Positions 48,939 to 62,510 of a stretch of DNA of 64,000 bases are shown one piece after another. The notes beneath the pieces were generated by a model. It saw nothing but the letters and a program-made list of their open reading frames with translations. It ran no database searches and was not told the origin of the DNA. This stretch comes from Alitta virens (taxonomy: Eukaryota; Annelida; Polychaeta; Phyllodocida; Nereididae), in NCBI GenBank assembly GCA_932294295.1, contig OW028574.1, positions 13,278,215-13,342,214 on the forward strand, given 5' to 3'. Each line of letters begins with the position of its first letter. Positions within the stretch are counted from its first letter, which is position 1. A program made the position numbers and the translations under genes.

Positions 48939-51351
48939 CAAACATACCACTATATTGCCCTGGGTAATTGTCCGACAAGGAGAGTAACTGTCCCCTCACA
49001 TTTTTTAATTAAGTGTAAGCTTAATCTAATGTTACTTTCATTAACTGTTAATAGCTTGGCAAACAAAGAAATAGATGTGTTAGGCGACAATCCATTAGTC
49101 TAAGACTGATGTTCATTATTACATGTCCTTCATTACAAGGCCCAGACATGATCGTAGCTAAAAGTCTTGTGATAACAGTAATGGAAAGAGTGCATGGTTT
49201 ATACAGGGGCTCCAATCGAACAGGTGAGGTTAGGATTGAAGTATTGCAGTCCTCAGCGACAGGGAATTGCTACTCTCAGGAGTTTATTGATCCCATTGGT
49301 ACTATGAGAGATGGGGAGGGGTTCCTGTTCATGACCTACCTTATCATATTGTTTATTGAAGACGATGAATAGAGCCTTTCCCTTAATAATCTACCACGGC
49401 ACCAACAAACAGTTGTCAAATTTAACTCTGTGTACGAAATTTAGCTGATGCTTAGCTAATAAAGAGAGCTTTGGTTATATTGAAAACATAGCGGTGTAAA
49501 GGTCAGGTGACATACACACTCTCTATTAATAGCACCTTTAAATTGTTCAAGTCTGAAATTGACAATATCAGGGTCTATAACAAGAATATTCTTTTTAAAA
49601 AAAAAGAATAGATACCTGGTGTTGTGCGTAGAATGCCAAAAGCAGTAGGCCTACGATGTAAACACTTTAATACATAGGGAAATCCTGCCAAAACTGTTTT
49701 AACTTGCGCTTTCGTACAGTTTAGGTAGTACAGCAGAACCGCGATACAAAAGCGCAACTTGCAAACCAAATTTGGTGGAGATCTGACCAGTAGAAGCCGA
49801 GAAAAGTTTGATTATAGTACAGATTCACAAAATCCCCCTTCTATACTTGATAAAGGCCTAGGCCCAGGTATAAAAAAGCTTGGTATTCAGGTGGAACATA
49901 GTAAACGTAAATTTAGAAATCACGCTACAGCGTTCTGCTATTGTACTTGTTTAGAAAGGGGGAAATGGAAAAATCTTTTCAGTACAAAAATGCAGTATTC
50001 CATATGGCGCTGCCAGGACCACATTACAGTCTCCAACCTGAACCTAGAGATGAGCAAGGTTCACATGACAATCACAATTGTCACGTCACCTGCCTTATGC
50101 AGGGATAACCAAGTCAGCTGCAGCCTCACCAGCAGTCTGCCCTTAACATAACGTCATGGGCAGTCAGCAGCAGTATCATTCATCAAACACGTCCTGCCTG
50201 ACAAGGTAGTAATTTTGCCAATTCCGTCCTGCCGCCTCTAACCGGACATCCGGTGCTAGCAACTACAAAGGCTGAACAAGCAGTCTTGAACTGTAATTGC
50301 AACATTGGCCACTCCTAGGCTTTGCCATGGCTCTAATTGTCTACAGACTGTATCCTTCCCAGGGTTGCAATTAGCCTGCAGCATTGTGCCTCCAGAGCGT
50401 CGGGCTCATCTCCACAATGCTCTATGCATCAGCCTAACTGCCCAGCCCGGTGCAAAGCCACAGAAGATGCAGGGTAGCCCAACAGCAGCAGCAGCAGGAG
50501 GAGAAGCAGTGGCAGAAGCACCTTACCATATACCATTATTACAATACATTTATAAATACTGTAGACTGATGTATCTGTACAACACTTTTGGTACCAGAGT
50601 GTAGCCTATGTAGTTATTGCATGCCTTGTCTGGAAATAAAGCAAATACGACAGTCCTACAGCTAGACAACCCACATTAACATCAAGATCACTCTTGTCAG
50701 TCTTCCTGATAGAATGCAACACAAGTCATTACTGTGCATAATTTGGAGTTTGTAGTAACCCTCAAAGTACATAAGTCTGGTTGCAGGAAAACCCATAAGT
50801 CACTGTAATTGCTAGGATAGACTACAATAGGCCTGATTAGGTACTGAATCACAGAACCATATTTCACACAGCTGATTATCTAGCAATTTGTCTGTATAAG
50901 CAACGAAGACCTGTTTGCTGTGGGAGACAATCCCCTCCCCCCCCCCCCTTTTATCTGCAGTTGTTTGATAAGAGACTGCTCTGAATTGGTTGTGATCTAG
51001 GTTCTCTGACAGTCTAGAAATGCCTGTATCTGCAACCTTTTGTGATGGTATTATGCTAACTCTTTACGTTTTATTATTGAGAATTTGGGATACAGCAGCC
51101 CTCTAAAAATGACCAAAAGAGTGAAGCCGATTCATTGCTTGCTAGCAATCGTCATTAGTCTGCATCGTCAACAAGGGTCGACTGATGAAATAAGAGATGG
51201 TTTAACTGTGCAAGCAGACTAGGCACGACGTTCATTTTTTTACTCCACTCGTGTAATCTTTCAGTTCACCATAGACATTGACTATTAGACACAACTTAAT
51301 GTCTCAGTGCTACTGGCCTGAAGATTAGCCAGCTTTTATGACCAGCCTGCC

Positions 51352-51545
51352 AGATGTAGACGTAATGATGAGATGATAAGGCTTGGAGACCAAACCGTGT
51401 TACACATTTACCCCATGGGTGGGGGTCTCACTTGCCTCAGCATGGACATTGGACAACGAGTGCAAGGCACCTCCAATTTAACATCTCCTGCGACCGACAT
51501 CGATGCTGGAAGTTGAACTCGGGACTTTTGGCACAGCTGGCCAGT
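51352..51545 (-). mobile_element. SINE family 3, reverse orientation
   Basis: Read in reverse it carries GAGATGTTAAATTGGAGGTG, CCCACCCATGGGGTAAATGT and CTTATCATCTCATCATTACG in family order. The tRNA-like head is partly kept (CCCGAGTTCAACTTCC). Confidence 0.55.
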
Positions 51546-51627
51546 ATGGAATTAGCAGACTCCAAAACAAAACAATAATCCACGACTGACTTTACATACC
51601 ACGTGGAGGACATCCAGCTTAGATTAA

Positions 51628-51720
51628 CTCAAGAGTTTCCGGCTTGAGCATCAGACCCAGGACCCTCTGAAGAGCTAACAAATACCATAACCACTAAACA
51701 CCAAGCTATTATGATATTAA
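51628..51720 (-). mobile_element. tRNA-like SINE fragment
   Basis: The reverse strand reads AGCTTGGTGTTTAGTGGTTA, then GGGTCCTGGGTCTGATGC about 45 bases on, resembling A and B boxes with a mutated B box. No tail is recognised. Confidence 0.4.
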
Positions 51721-54700
51721 TACCTGTGCTTTTGTTGGGTTTCTATTTAGACATCAGGATTTAAGGGGGCTTAGCAAATTCCATCCTATTCTATGTTAGA
51801 CAAAGGGGATAAAGCTCATCATTATGCAGGCAGTGTGACTACAAAATCTGGCCTCGAGTTTACTAAACAACGCCTAAAGCATCTGAAATGTTGTCCTGAT
51901 GTTCGCCAGTAAAGTAGATCATCTTGGTGGAGAATAGGGTTAAACCGAATGCTCATTATTCACATTGAAGGAGTGCAGCTTAAGAGTGTTGCTGCAGAAA
52001 TTAATTTCTTTTCTTATCATAAAATGAAGAATGAATGGCAGTTTTGGACCTATCCTCTTGCTCATGCCATAAGAAGGAAAGAGGATCAACTGCAAGGAGA
52101 TTGTTTCTCTGGATGGGGCTGGAGGAGCCTGGAGAGAGGGCTGGATTGTCTCTTCCTCTGCTCATCAGCATATAAGGAAATGGATGCAATAGGAGAGGGG
52201 ATCTATCCGTCTGCCCTCACAACTCGCATTGCATATGGTGCACAAAACTCTTCATTGTAACCACTTTGTAGTCTTGTGGTCCAGCTAAAATGATCTCAAT
52301 ATGGCAGAGTTGGCTGCTTTATCGGTTATACAGAACAAATATGCTAGTTTGAGAGACCTACTGTTGCCTTACTTGTTACATCCTGCACACTGCTAGTTAA
52401 ACGAACATGGTCATCCAGAGATCTTAACACTGGATCTTTTGTGTAGTTTCCTTTCCTATTGTTCTTATATTGTGAACCCATATTGTCAAATAAATAACGT
52501 TCCTGCACCAATGGTCTGAGTCTCCTATTCCTGAAAAGGTTTTCAAGTGAGGTTTTAGTAAACAGTGAATCTTTGCAATTGTACGACCACCATACTGTTA
52601 AGACCACATCGATTGTGGCCAATTGTGTGTCCCAAAACTTCAAAACAAGTTTAAGAATTAATGGAATCTCGATATTCAGACCACTTCTGAATCAGTGATC
52701 TCTAAGGTTGGCCGTAACTGCATTTGGAGCTCCGAAGTACTTTGATGGTACCATACTCTGATAAGTCCCTGCAGCAGCAGCAGCCGCAGCCAAATAGGGA
52801 TGGAGAGCAATGAGGGTCAATTACTTCATGATGAACCCATCAGAGACAATAATCTGCCACATCAGCAATCGCTGTCACTTTATTTGCCCCAGGCAGCACT
52901 CGTTTACTAAACAGCTCAGGCTAAGCGTCGTGCGCACAAATTTATTATCCTTTCATGCATTATAGAGGAGCCTAACATACTTGTGATTGAGCCCAAAGAA
53001 GCTCGCCTTAAGCTCTTCCGAGATATTGGCTGACGCTTCTCTTCTTCTCATAGCATCGTATTATTCCGACGTGTCTGGCATGAATATCTGAAGCTTGAGA
53101 AGATCCCACAAGCTCTGGATGTCTGGAGACAAAACATTTCTGTGAGAACACTGAGAAGTATGTAATAAACACTGCACAGTAAAAACATCACATGTTGTTC
53201 TTTGAGCTTTCTGCTGTGGTGTAATGTGGGAATCTTATGGTTCCATTAAAGTTTGATACAAGTGAAAGCATTACACCAAGATCTTTCCAGACCAGACGAA
53301 TATGAGCATTAGCACATTCTAGCTTTATTCATTATGAAGTAGCACAAGTGAAACGCAATGAAATAGCGCACATAAGAGCTCTAATGACGAACTTCAAATA
53401 TCACCTATTGCGTCTTAAATATTTCAGTAATATGGTGCTTTGAAATGGTGTAAGTTTATAAATAAAAACAAACAAAGTGAGAGAGACAACTAAGTCTGAA
53501 TCTGTGCAGGAAAACATGTATATTCTATTGCAAGTGAAATCTGCTTTAGATCAACTGCATGACAATTCAAACATCTATCTCACCATTGAGACCATGTATA
53601 GTAATTAATAAGACAGTACCACACAAAGCATGGTAGGGATAACAACCCAAAATCACAACAAACCGGACCAAGCCATAACTACCTGGAGCATATGTAGACA
53701 TAACGATCGCCCAACATGAAATATGCCATTGAGCTCACTGTTCATAACTACATTGTACTTAATAATGAAATTTGCGTTTCAACTTTAAGTTGTATGTATG
53801 CCCTTTATTACTTAGATACCAGTCATTAATTGACCTAAGAATTAACAACAGTTTTTAAAATTATGTTAATAATTATAGAGTCATTTAATCGTGTGTGCCA
53901 CCAATAGCTAGGCCTAGTCCGAGTCGTGAGTCAAATGACATTGCATTGGCCTAATGCTACATATATTGTACTATTCAAATAAACATAGATACACTTTCTT
54001 AATAATGTTAAACAAGTCAGCTGCACTAATCTGTGAATCCAGTAAGTACACTGTAATTTAAAGAGATACCAGGTGTGTCAAGCGATATACCAGGCAGATA
54101 AGCCTTTTCAATCATCTCTGAACGCTTCTGAGATACTCTCACTAATGGTTGGAGCGAAGATCAATTGCAAAGCTGACACAATCTTCCTTAAGGCTGTGAA
54201 AAGTGATATTTCAATGGCCCTTTGGTGTTAATGGACTCTGTGAAATGCTCAAGGTGTCCATTATATTTTTTCTAATCTTCCCACGCCACTTGGGATCTGT
54301 CAGGTCATTTCAACCCTGTTCACGTTCCACCTGTACTCATCCTGATTGCTCTTAAGTTTAAGCTCCACTCTACTTAAAAGTTGCACTTGAATCACCAGTT
54401 CTCAAATTTATATAACTCGAGGAATTGAAAATCAACACTCATCCAGCTCTGGCAGATGGTAGGTTTGATTTATTATATAAACACCAACATTGAATATTAA
54501 GTTACATATTTCCAGCAGTAGTTAATAGATGCATGCGACTTAAAGTGCATGGACAGAAATATCATAATGACTTTAGTTGATACGCAAGAAATAGATTGCT
54601 CAAAAGAATGTATTATTATGTGCATGCAACTACTGTTCATCAAAGTCTTTATTGTCTTGCTATATATATCAGAAAAGTGCATGCGCTGCAATAAATTAAT

Positions 54701-57700
54701 TGACTTTGATATAAAAATCGAAGGCCAGCCCATGGCAAGGCTGCTGTGTGCATTGAAGACATTTCTTCTGGTGCATTTTCCCGATGGCTAGCTGGGCTTA
54801 ATCAGTTAAGTGCTGGACTGGGGACTGTGTACCCTAACTGCAGCCTCTGCTTAGGTCCGGTCAGAACATTTGATGTTAAGCCTACAAGACAGTGGATGTC
54901 GCACCAATGCCTCAGAGACTTTTCTGGTCCTTTGTGCGCAAATTTGAAAAGGACGCATAGATTATAAGTTGCGCAACTATCCATTCCAAGGATCATGGCA
55001 TTACACCATATATTACTACAAAGTTGAAAACGAATAAACTCAGTTTATTAGAACTCACTAGTGAGACATTATATGACTAAAGCAATCAACAACAAAAAAA
55101 GTGTCTTTCTCATGTTTTTCAGTTTGATTAAATGTAACATTAAACCGTTTCTTCTGTGCAGTGGTCGGATTGCTTTTCATTCCAGGAATATTCCTTATAC
55201 ATCGAAAAAAAAATATTTTGTTTGCGTCATGCAAAATATGACAAAGAAATTATTGTGCTGTTGCTGTGTGGGGTTTCATTTTGTCTGTATAGCATAATGC
55301 ATTCGTCCTGGGAACAAACAGCATTTCAGAATCTTATATTGTACTGTCTGAAGTTTTTTCTAGAATTGCGAGGTCACGATGTTCCAGATCAAATCTACAA
55401 AGCGTTTCTCACAAATGGAATACCACAGTGTACTGCACTCTATTTATAAGAAGACAGTGCCACAATGGGAGCTATTAGACAGGAGAGGCCTCAAGTTCAG
55501 CTCAAATGGAGACAGGGTATTATTACTGAAAAGATTGGCCCAACAGGAAATGCAGTGTCATTTGGGGCCAGGGTGGCGGTGCTCTCTCCCATATGTGAGT
55601 CTTTGAAGGAACCAATAGTGGCACAGCTTTCTGCTGACTGCTGCTTAGGTGCACTCGGCAACACACAATGACTTCGGCATTCCGGCCTCCACTTTCAACA
55701 ACGTGGACTAAAAGGTATTGTGTGACATCAAGGACCGAGCTATATGAATCAGCAATGGTGGCTGCATATAGATGCAAAGTGCTGCAGATGCCAATCTGTG
55801 CCACAATGAATGTCACTTGAGTGTACCTCAGGGATTTGGACTAAGACCCATTGGCACAATTAGGCCAATGGTAATACAAAGGGCTCATACTCTGGCTCTA
55901 TGTTGTCACAGATGAAGGCTGCAGAATACAACAGTCACCTTTTCTGCTCCGGGGCAATACTCCTTCCCCATTTCTTTGCAAATCCAAAGGATCGCGCTCA
56001 GCTCACGCCTCCGCTGCAATGATGGCAGAATGTACGAGGCCCTCTGAAGCGATGTGATTTATATTTCCTGTGCTTTCTCCTTCTTTCCCTTTCTTTTTTC
56101 CCTCAAGAGATGTATGACCGTTATGGCAGCTTGGTTGGAGCGGGACTAGACGGCTTTGTTTGACATCACCAGGAGATGTCCGTCCAGGGATGATCTGCCC
56201 ATCGATTGTCCATCTCCTGAGGATGCCTTATCAGATTTTAACAGTCCAATGTCATACAGCACACCACTACCACGTCTGGGAGACATCACGCCAAGACAAC
56301 TTCACTTGGTTCAAGCTTCGGACCGTAGTCCCTGTTCCATTGTTAGCTCCAATAGAATGTTTGGGTGGTTCGCCTGATTGAAAGCTAAAATTGTGAGTTA
56401 CTGATCTTGGTTCGCTGCCAGAGTATAGGTTACATTCAAGCTATGGTAGCGTTCAGAACATTAATTTAAGAATTGTAAATCAGTTCTTCCTCGACGGATA
56501 ATATGTCTTCTTGGTCAGTAATTCTGGAAATCAGTTCTTTTTCTGAAGTCTAATAGAATTCCCTCTGTGAAGTCGTGCCACCAGCACTTTCACAGATTAT
56601 TACGGTTTAACCGACTTTATCTACTTACGATAGAGATGGTGCTTCATTTAACCATAGACGCGATATGTCAGTCCATTGCCTTTAAAGTCAGTGTGGACTG
56701 ACTTCATGTACCTAAAATCAAAGACAGACATCCACTGCCTGATTACTGGTTCTTTTCAAAAGCTCCAGACTCTCAACCAGGGTATGCCCTCAACTTTTTT
56801 GTCGTGGACTGGAAGTCCCACAGTGCTCAGCCAATTCTCTTGTCTTGTCAATCTCAGACTTTTAGTATTGATATTTTGGAAATTGCTTGTTGGGAACAAA
56901 ATACTTCCCTATCAACTGTGGATATTCTTGTTCTCAAATTGATACATTCACAAAAAAGAGCTGCTAGCTGTTATAAAGTATTATTGAGGACTTGGTTACT
57001 TGTTTCAAACTGGATAGAAGCAGCCAGTCCTTTGCAGAGTATACTTGGTGTCATTCAAACTCAGAACACCAAGAAATGAGAGATTGGAAATGCAGCTGTG
57101 CAAAAGGAAAAAATTGCAAGATTTATATCCCATGAGCCAGACACGAAATGGCTGGTTGCCATATGGCACATTTAACATTTCAGTTTGCCATATCGTGACT
57201 GACAAATCTTGAAATGCTGCTGGTGTTAACGTAGATATCTCGACCTGTTTCACATCACACCACTATGTCTAGTTTCAGAATCTGCAACATGCACACCCAC
57301 TTGATTTCAGCATGAAAGCAAATGGCAAAGATTCTTATCTATTTTTGTGCAAGCAACTATGAGAACCATTTGGAATATGCAGTGAAAAATGCAGTCGATT
57401 GCTTTCGAAAAAGTATGTTTTGACAACGTAATAAAAAATCTATATACTTGTATGTCTGGTAACATAACATCTCATTCCATTTGTAAACTTATCCATATAC
57501 TGTATTCAGACCATGTATTTCAATTGTTTTCCTGGAGAATATGGAGGGTTCTAGTATTCCAACAAAATACTGGCTCTTCTTAAGCAAAATATATCCTGGG
57601 CCAGTAAGGCTATTTTGGCAATCCAATGCTGGTGCCCTAAATTGCAATGTAACGTACAAGCTGTGTTAATCACAGGCTTAGTAATGCAGTGCGTTTGATT

Positions 57701-60040
57701 GCAGTAACACTACAGGAGGACCAGAAAACTGACTTTGAATTTGCATCATCACCCACCATAGATAGCCAGACATTGACAGATAGACTTGAGCCAGGATGAA
57801 TATTAGTTTCTCAGCACAGTGGCCTTTAGTGACATGGGGGGTTCAGTGCACTATTGTCTGCCAATCAGCCAGAGCCAGGCACAGACAGGGAACAGTGGGA
57901 GCACACACATGTCATGAGGGGTGCAGTTGGCAGGATACCGACAGCCTTGATGTATTAACGTGTTAAACTTCTGCTTTATCTTGTCACGCAAGAATCCCCA
58001 ACAAATAAGGAGCGTGTCCTTTAGCTCACCTTGTCTGTCTGTCCATTTAGCTAGAAGCTCAGTCTGAGCTCAGGGATATGAGTTGTATTACATCAAGCTC
58101 AAGGGACTGGAGCATCACTAGGCCCAGGGCTAAAGCTCTATAATGCAAGAATTGCACGTTTTATGGGCTGTGCTGCAAGGCTGACTTAGCATTTTTCGTG
58201 GCATTTGCAGGAAAGTGAGCCAGACAGACAGACAAACAGTCACACTGATAGGCGAAAGAGGACACCAGATATAAAGAGGCTGTGTGCGATAATCCTGATG
58301 CTGATTGACCAACCCACGGAGCCTGTTATCAGATCAAAAGAGTCTGTAGTCTTGACAACAACACTTGTCTGAGTAATCACACACCACGCCTCCTCAAATA
58401 ACAGAAGCAAACGAAGCTCACGACACGCCATTCTTCACAGCAAATCCAATAGAGTGAGAGCTGCAAGCCTCGCACAAAACAAGAAAAACAACCCTTATAA
58501 ACAGCTCCCTAAGCTCCTTTAAATTCCACAACCTTCCTAATCACCACTGACACCTTTGTCGTGGGTTTCTATGAAGAAGATTCCTAAAGCATTAAGCGGA
58601 TCAAGAAAACAGGTTCGGAAGACAGGCAGACAATATGGGGATAACTCACCGAACCATCCGGTGCACACGTTTCGCCGGTGTTGTTGAGGACCTGTCACGT
58701 TTGCCTGATACCTTTGTGCCCCTTGTTGTGAGTGAAGGGCTCTGTATAGTATGTACAGTGGCAGGGTTGTGGCTAAGACCCCTTTGAAGGCAACAGCAAG
58801 AAGTTTCTAAACTACGGAGTCCTTAGCATCTGGCACGTTCCGCACACATTATAAAGGACAGGGAATATCCTCTCACTTCATTGAACATCAGCAGTTGGCT
58901 CAAGAGTGGCTCCTTGTCTCACACCCTCAAAAATGTTTGCACTAGTATGAGAAAATCAATCCGCATCACGCTGACTGCACTCTATCTGTTATCTACAGAT
59001 AAGAACTCTTTTTCTCCTTAATGTGGTTTATGCAATATGCTACAACACTCCAGCTCATACATTTCTTCAAAGTTCTCATACCTCTAGATGAGCCATTCTC
59101 CCATGAATCTTAAGGTTCTTTATCTAAGATGCTTTCAGGGAACTTTCATCCTTTCAGCCAATATTACCAACCATCATGTCTTTTCCATACGTTTGCATGA
59201 TCACACAACATTCTTGCAATGGTCGCACAACCAACAGGATTTCAGCTACTAAAAATGTCAGCCTGAATAATTCATTGCTCTGACATATGCTTTTAACTGC
59301 TTTGTAAATTGTTCTGCATGAATTTGTAATCAGCTGTTTATTGGTGCGATTAATTCTGGAAGACTCCTGTCACTATCATATAAAGAATTTATATTCAATC
59401 ATTTAGGTTTGTAAGTGCAGGGTCTCTTGATAATAACTTTGTTTTAATATCAAGCTATAAAGGCTTGAATTCTATTAAGTCACTCTTAGGTGCTTATTAT
59501 CTAGAAAGTATTGATTCTCATTAGAGAGTATCACCCTAAAGGTTAATGCAATGTACCTCACAAAGTTACGTGACTTATAGTTTATTGTCTGTAACAGAAC
59601 TCTAACTGACAAAAAAACCCATTAAACGTTGAGCCACGTTTATTTGAATACTTTAATTCAAATTCCACTGTCAAAATTAACCTGACAATTAGAAAATCAT
59701 TATTACCTAGAAGTTTTGACAAGTGGTGATCTTTTTCATATTACTTTACTGTATTATGCTCTGGAAGCAGTTGAATTAAAAGTGCGCTTGAACTTTATTT
59801 AGTAGTGTAGGTTTTCAGAAAACACACCCGTTAATGATGTGACCTTTCTGTGTGCAGTGATAACACTTTCCGTATCGAACAGACCATCATGTAGTGTAAA
59901 CTTTGGCCGCACTTATTGTAAAACACTGTTAAGGGACTTACCTGGTAGCCACAATGGACGATGACAGTAAGATGACTCTGGGTAGGCAATCCTGTGGATG
60001 AATGGCTAGGGACAAGCCAGGAGCCACTGATCAATGCAAT

Positions 60041-60070
60041 AGCCCCGCGCCCCTGTAGCTCCTGGCCAAT
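60041..60070 (+). promoter_or_regulatory. GC box and CCAAT box pair
   Basis: AGCCCCGCGCCCCT (60041-60054) and GGCCAATCAG (60064-60073) lie in a short GC-rich island. Either strand could be served. No exon could be attached, so the element may be a promoter or only composition. Confidence 0.2.
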
Positions 60071-60964
60071 CAGAACATCACAGTAGACAGGCTAAGCTGG
60101 CTGGCACACACACGGCTCTAGCAAGCACACACAGCCAGCAAGCACAGCTAGCGCAGTTCAGTCTTCAGGCACAGCAAAACAGAACTGCCTGGCATAAAGC
60201 ACAAGACACATGGCACATTCATTATCTTTCAGTAACCAGACTCAATATACTGCACTGCGACTGCATTTACAGTTCTGTTGGTGTCTGCGTGCCTTGTTAG
60301 TCCTGCGACCGTTGGACCATCCTTAGAACTACACTGAGCATTACAAACAACGTATCAGGTGGATTTTAACTAACAGTTTGAAATGTGATTGTGTTGTTTC
60401 TGGTGATATTTAGATGTACTATTAACACGAGTAAAGTAATATGGGCAAGTTTCAATTATGACTAGGCATGTACTTTGGAAAATAAATGTCATGCTGGTAA
60501 AAGACAAACGTAGATCTTTGGTCCTCTTTCTGTATTGGAGGCTCTTCTTTTTTTTCTTATTTCTTTTTTAGTTGGTATGTTTAGTCAGTTTTCTCTTATA
60601 CCCTTATGGCCTTATTTCTGATAAATGTGAAATAATGCTGCAGTACCTTTTGCTCAGGCAGTTTATCAACCTACATTTAATCCAGTAGGTCAGTGTCTCA
60701 GCTTGTTTTTACGCTTAGCAATGGAGAAGCAACTCAAAGAGGCTCTCATTAGTGACGCAGACTAATCTAGTGAGTTCTATTTTAGTCTTATAAGCTGAGA
60801 CTGCTTTTCTGTTTGTGGTGTTTGTGGGTGGGCTTTTAGTCTGACAAAAAGTAGAATAACCACAGCAAACATACAAAACAAAGCGTTTGAAGAAGAAAGC
60901 AAATAAATTGTGCTTCTGTGTAAGATGAAATACTCTTTTTGTGATGGTAAATAGTAATCTAGAC

Positions 60965-61013
60965 CTGCTGCTGCTGCTGCTGTTGCTGCTGTTGTTGCTG
61001 CTGCTGCTGCTGA
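60965..61013 (+). repeat. (CTG)n trinucleotide repeat
   Basis: Sixteen CTG/TTG triplets, mostly CTG, in non-coding context. Confidence 0.8.
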
Positions 61014-61599
61014 TTCAAGAAGAAACTTATCACAAGTTGTATTCTCTTACTCACTTTATCACAGTGTAGGAACAAGGCTGATAAAAACGTTCATGAAGAA
61101 GAATATGAGAGAGTTGGATGAGCTAGCTGATGGCTTATCCTGATGGCTGAGGAAACCCATTGATCCAGATGGCTGCAGACGAAGGCTTCTGAAGGGCCCA
61201 GTCACCCTGGCCATACTTCAGCTTCCTCAGTGCTTTGTTGGGTCTTGGGGTACACATAGACTGAATGGCTGGGCACCGATTTAAGAGCAAGGGCCTGAAA
61301 AGACGATGCCATCCTCACCTCCGCTAATTGAGGTCCCCAGTTTATGCTAAAAGGCCCCCTGCCTGAATGGTGCAGTGACACTGCAGTCCCCTACAGATTC
61401 TCCATGTTCCATTTGACATTTAGCTACACTGGCGTCTGCTCCACTGTGGCTCAACGGCATTTAATTCTGCCCTGTCACTTACAAACCCTTACACCCAATC
61501 AAACAAATGAAGGATAGATAAACCAGGCACACATGCCTACTTCATACATTTACTTCAATTGAAAGTTTGCCCTCGCTTCAATATTTGGAGATTTTGATC

Positions 61600-61600
<1 letters not shown>

Positions 61601-61667
<67 letters not shown>

Positions 61668-61718
61668 CAGTAGTAGTAGCAGTAGTAGTAGTAGCAGTAT
61701 AGCAGTAGTAGTAGTAGC
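61601..61718 (+). repeat. (GTA)n trinucleotide repeat
   Basis: About 39 triplets of GTA with scattered GCA and one frame slip near 61699. It abuts the LINE fragment that follows. Confidence 0.85.
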
Positions 61719-62224
61719 CTTTAGAAATTGAGATGGGAAGATGGAAAGGGATGGAAATAGAAAGGCGAGTCTGTAAATTGTGTCATGAAAACTGTGTTGA
61801 GGATGAAAGACACTTTCTTTTTAAGTGCAAGTTTTATAATCATGAAAGAAACAGTTTTATAAATGAACACATTAGATCATTACATTTTTATACACTTGAT
61901 AATCCCTCCAAATTTAAACTGTTAATGCAAAATTGGAACATCCTAGCAACTGCTAAATACTTCTGCCAAATTTATGTTAAACGTAAAAATATTTTATTTG
62001 GTTCCTAAGATATATCTTTAATTTCTACTTTACTTTATTATATTAAATAAATTTAACTATTTGGTAATTTTCCATAACACACCTATTGTTTGTTAATAAC
62101 TGCACTTTTATTGTTTTATTTTAATTTGCCACTCTTTCTTGTTTCATTTGTTTATAGAAGGAATGACTTGTAAGCCAAAGTGGGCTGGGTGTGACTAAAA
62201 TTGTTTTGTAGTAGTAGTAGTAGT
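61719..62224 (+). mobile_element. LINE 3' end fragment with (TAG)n tail
   Basis: The fragment carries the C-terminal end of a LINE ORF2, about 190 bases of 3' UTR and a tail of five TAG units (62208-62224). The 5' side is cut directly at a GTA microsatellite. All upstream coding domains are missing. Confidence 0.6.
61733..62008 (+). pseudogene. LINE ORF2 C-terminal zinc-knuckle remnant
   Basis: A 91-codon frame begins inside an EMGRWKGMEIERRVCKLC stretch; the first Met is not a natural start. Cys14, Cys17, His27 and Cys32 form the C-x2-C-x9-H-x4-C knuckle typical of LINE C-termini, followed by the usual HFLFKCKFYNHER block. That domain helps LINE proteins bind nucleic acid. With reverse transcriptase and endonuclease missing it cannot act alone. 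Confidence 0.65.
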
Positions 62225-62360
62225 TAGGTACAGTTAGTTTCATTAAAAACGGCCTGTCAAATATTTGGCTATACATGCTACCAGCCACTATAAGCGCAAC
62301 TGTCTGGCTATAGCTGGCTACTCACAGTATTTGCAGCACCATTTGGCGCATAAGTTGAGA

Positions 62361-62502
62361 CATGGGCCCCGTTTTAGGGGGGGACAGGGGGACAAGTCCC
62401 CCCCCCCCACTTTTTTTGTACCAACATAACGATTTGACTGTTGGTGTCCAGAATAAAGGTCAATATATCCCCCCCACATTTTGAAATGAAACGGGGCCCC
62501 TG
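62361..62502. mobile_element. 142 bp hAT-type MITE
   Basis: The ends are CATGGGCCCCGTTTTA and, inverted, CAGGGGCCCCGTTTCA. AGTTGAGA flanks it on both sides (62353-62360 and 62503-62510), a perfect 8 bp duplication as made by hAT transposases. The CA-(T/G)GGG terminus is also hAT-like. The interior carries G- and C-runs of seven to eleven bases that could pair. It has no coding capacity and needs a transposase from elsewhere. Confidence 0.8.
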
Positions 62503-62510
62503 AGTTGAGA

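Larger units (their letters stand above)
48939..61600. other. Gene desert with GC-richer islands
   Basis: No gene is supported in 12.6 kb. Islands of more complex, GC-richer sequence lie at about 50130-50630, 52740-52800 (CAG-rich), 55590-56100 and 57650-58100, separated by AT-rich DNA. SINE remnants occur at 51352-51545 and 51628-51720 (both -). Open frames up to 130 codons have no domain and no neighbouring exon signals. The pattern would suit distant control DNA of a gene outside the window, which is inference. Confidence 0.35.

Noticed and set aside
49759..50151. 130-codon gene
   Set aside because: No recognisable domain, signal or splice context; length is within chance for the region.
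54780..54960. Another tRNA-derived SINE
   Set aside because: An A-box-like TTAATCAGTTAAGTGCTGGA is present, but there is no B box and no match to the other SINE bodies.
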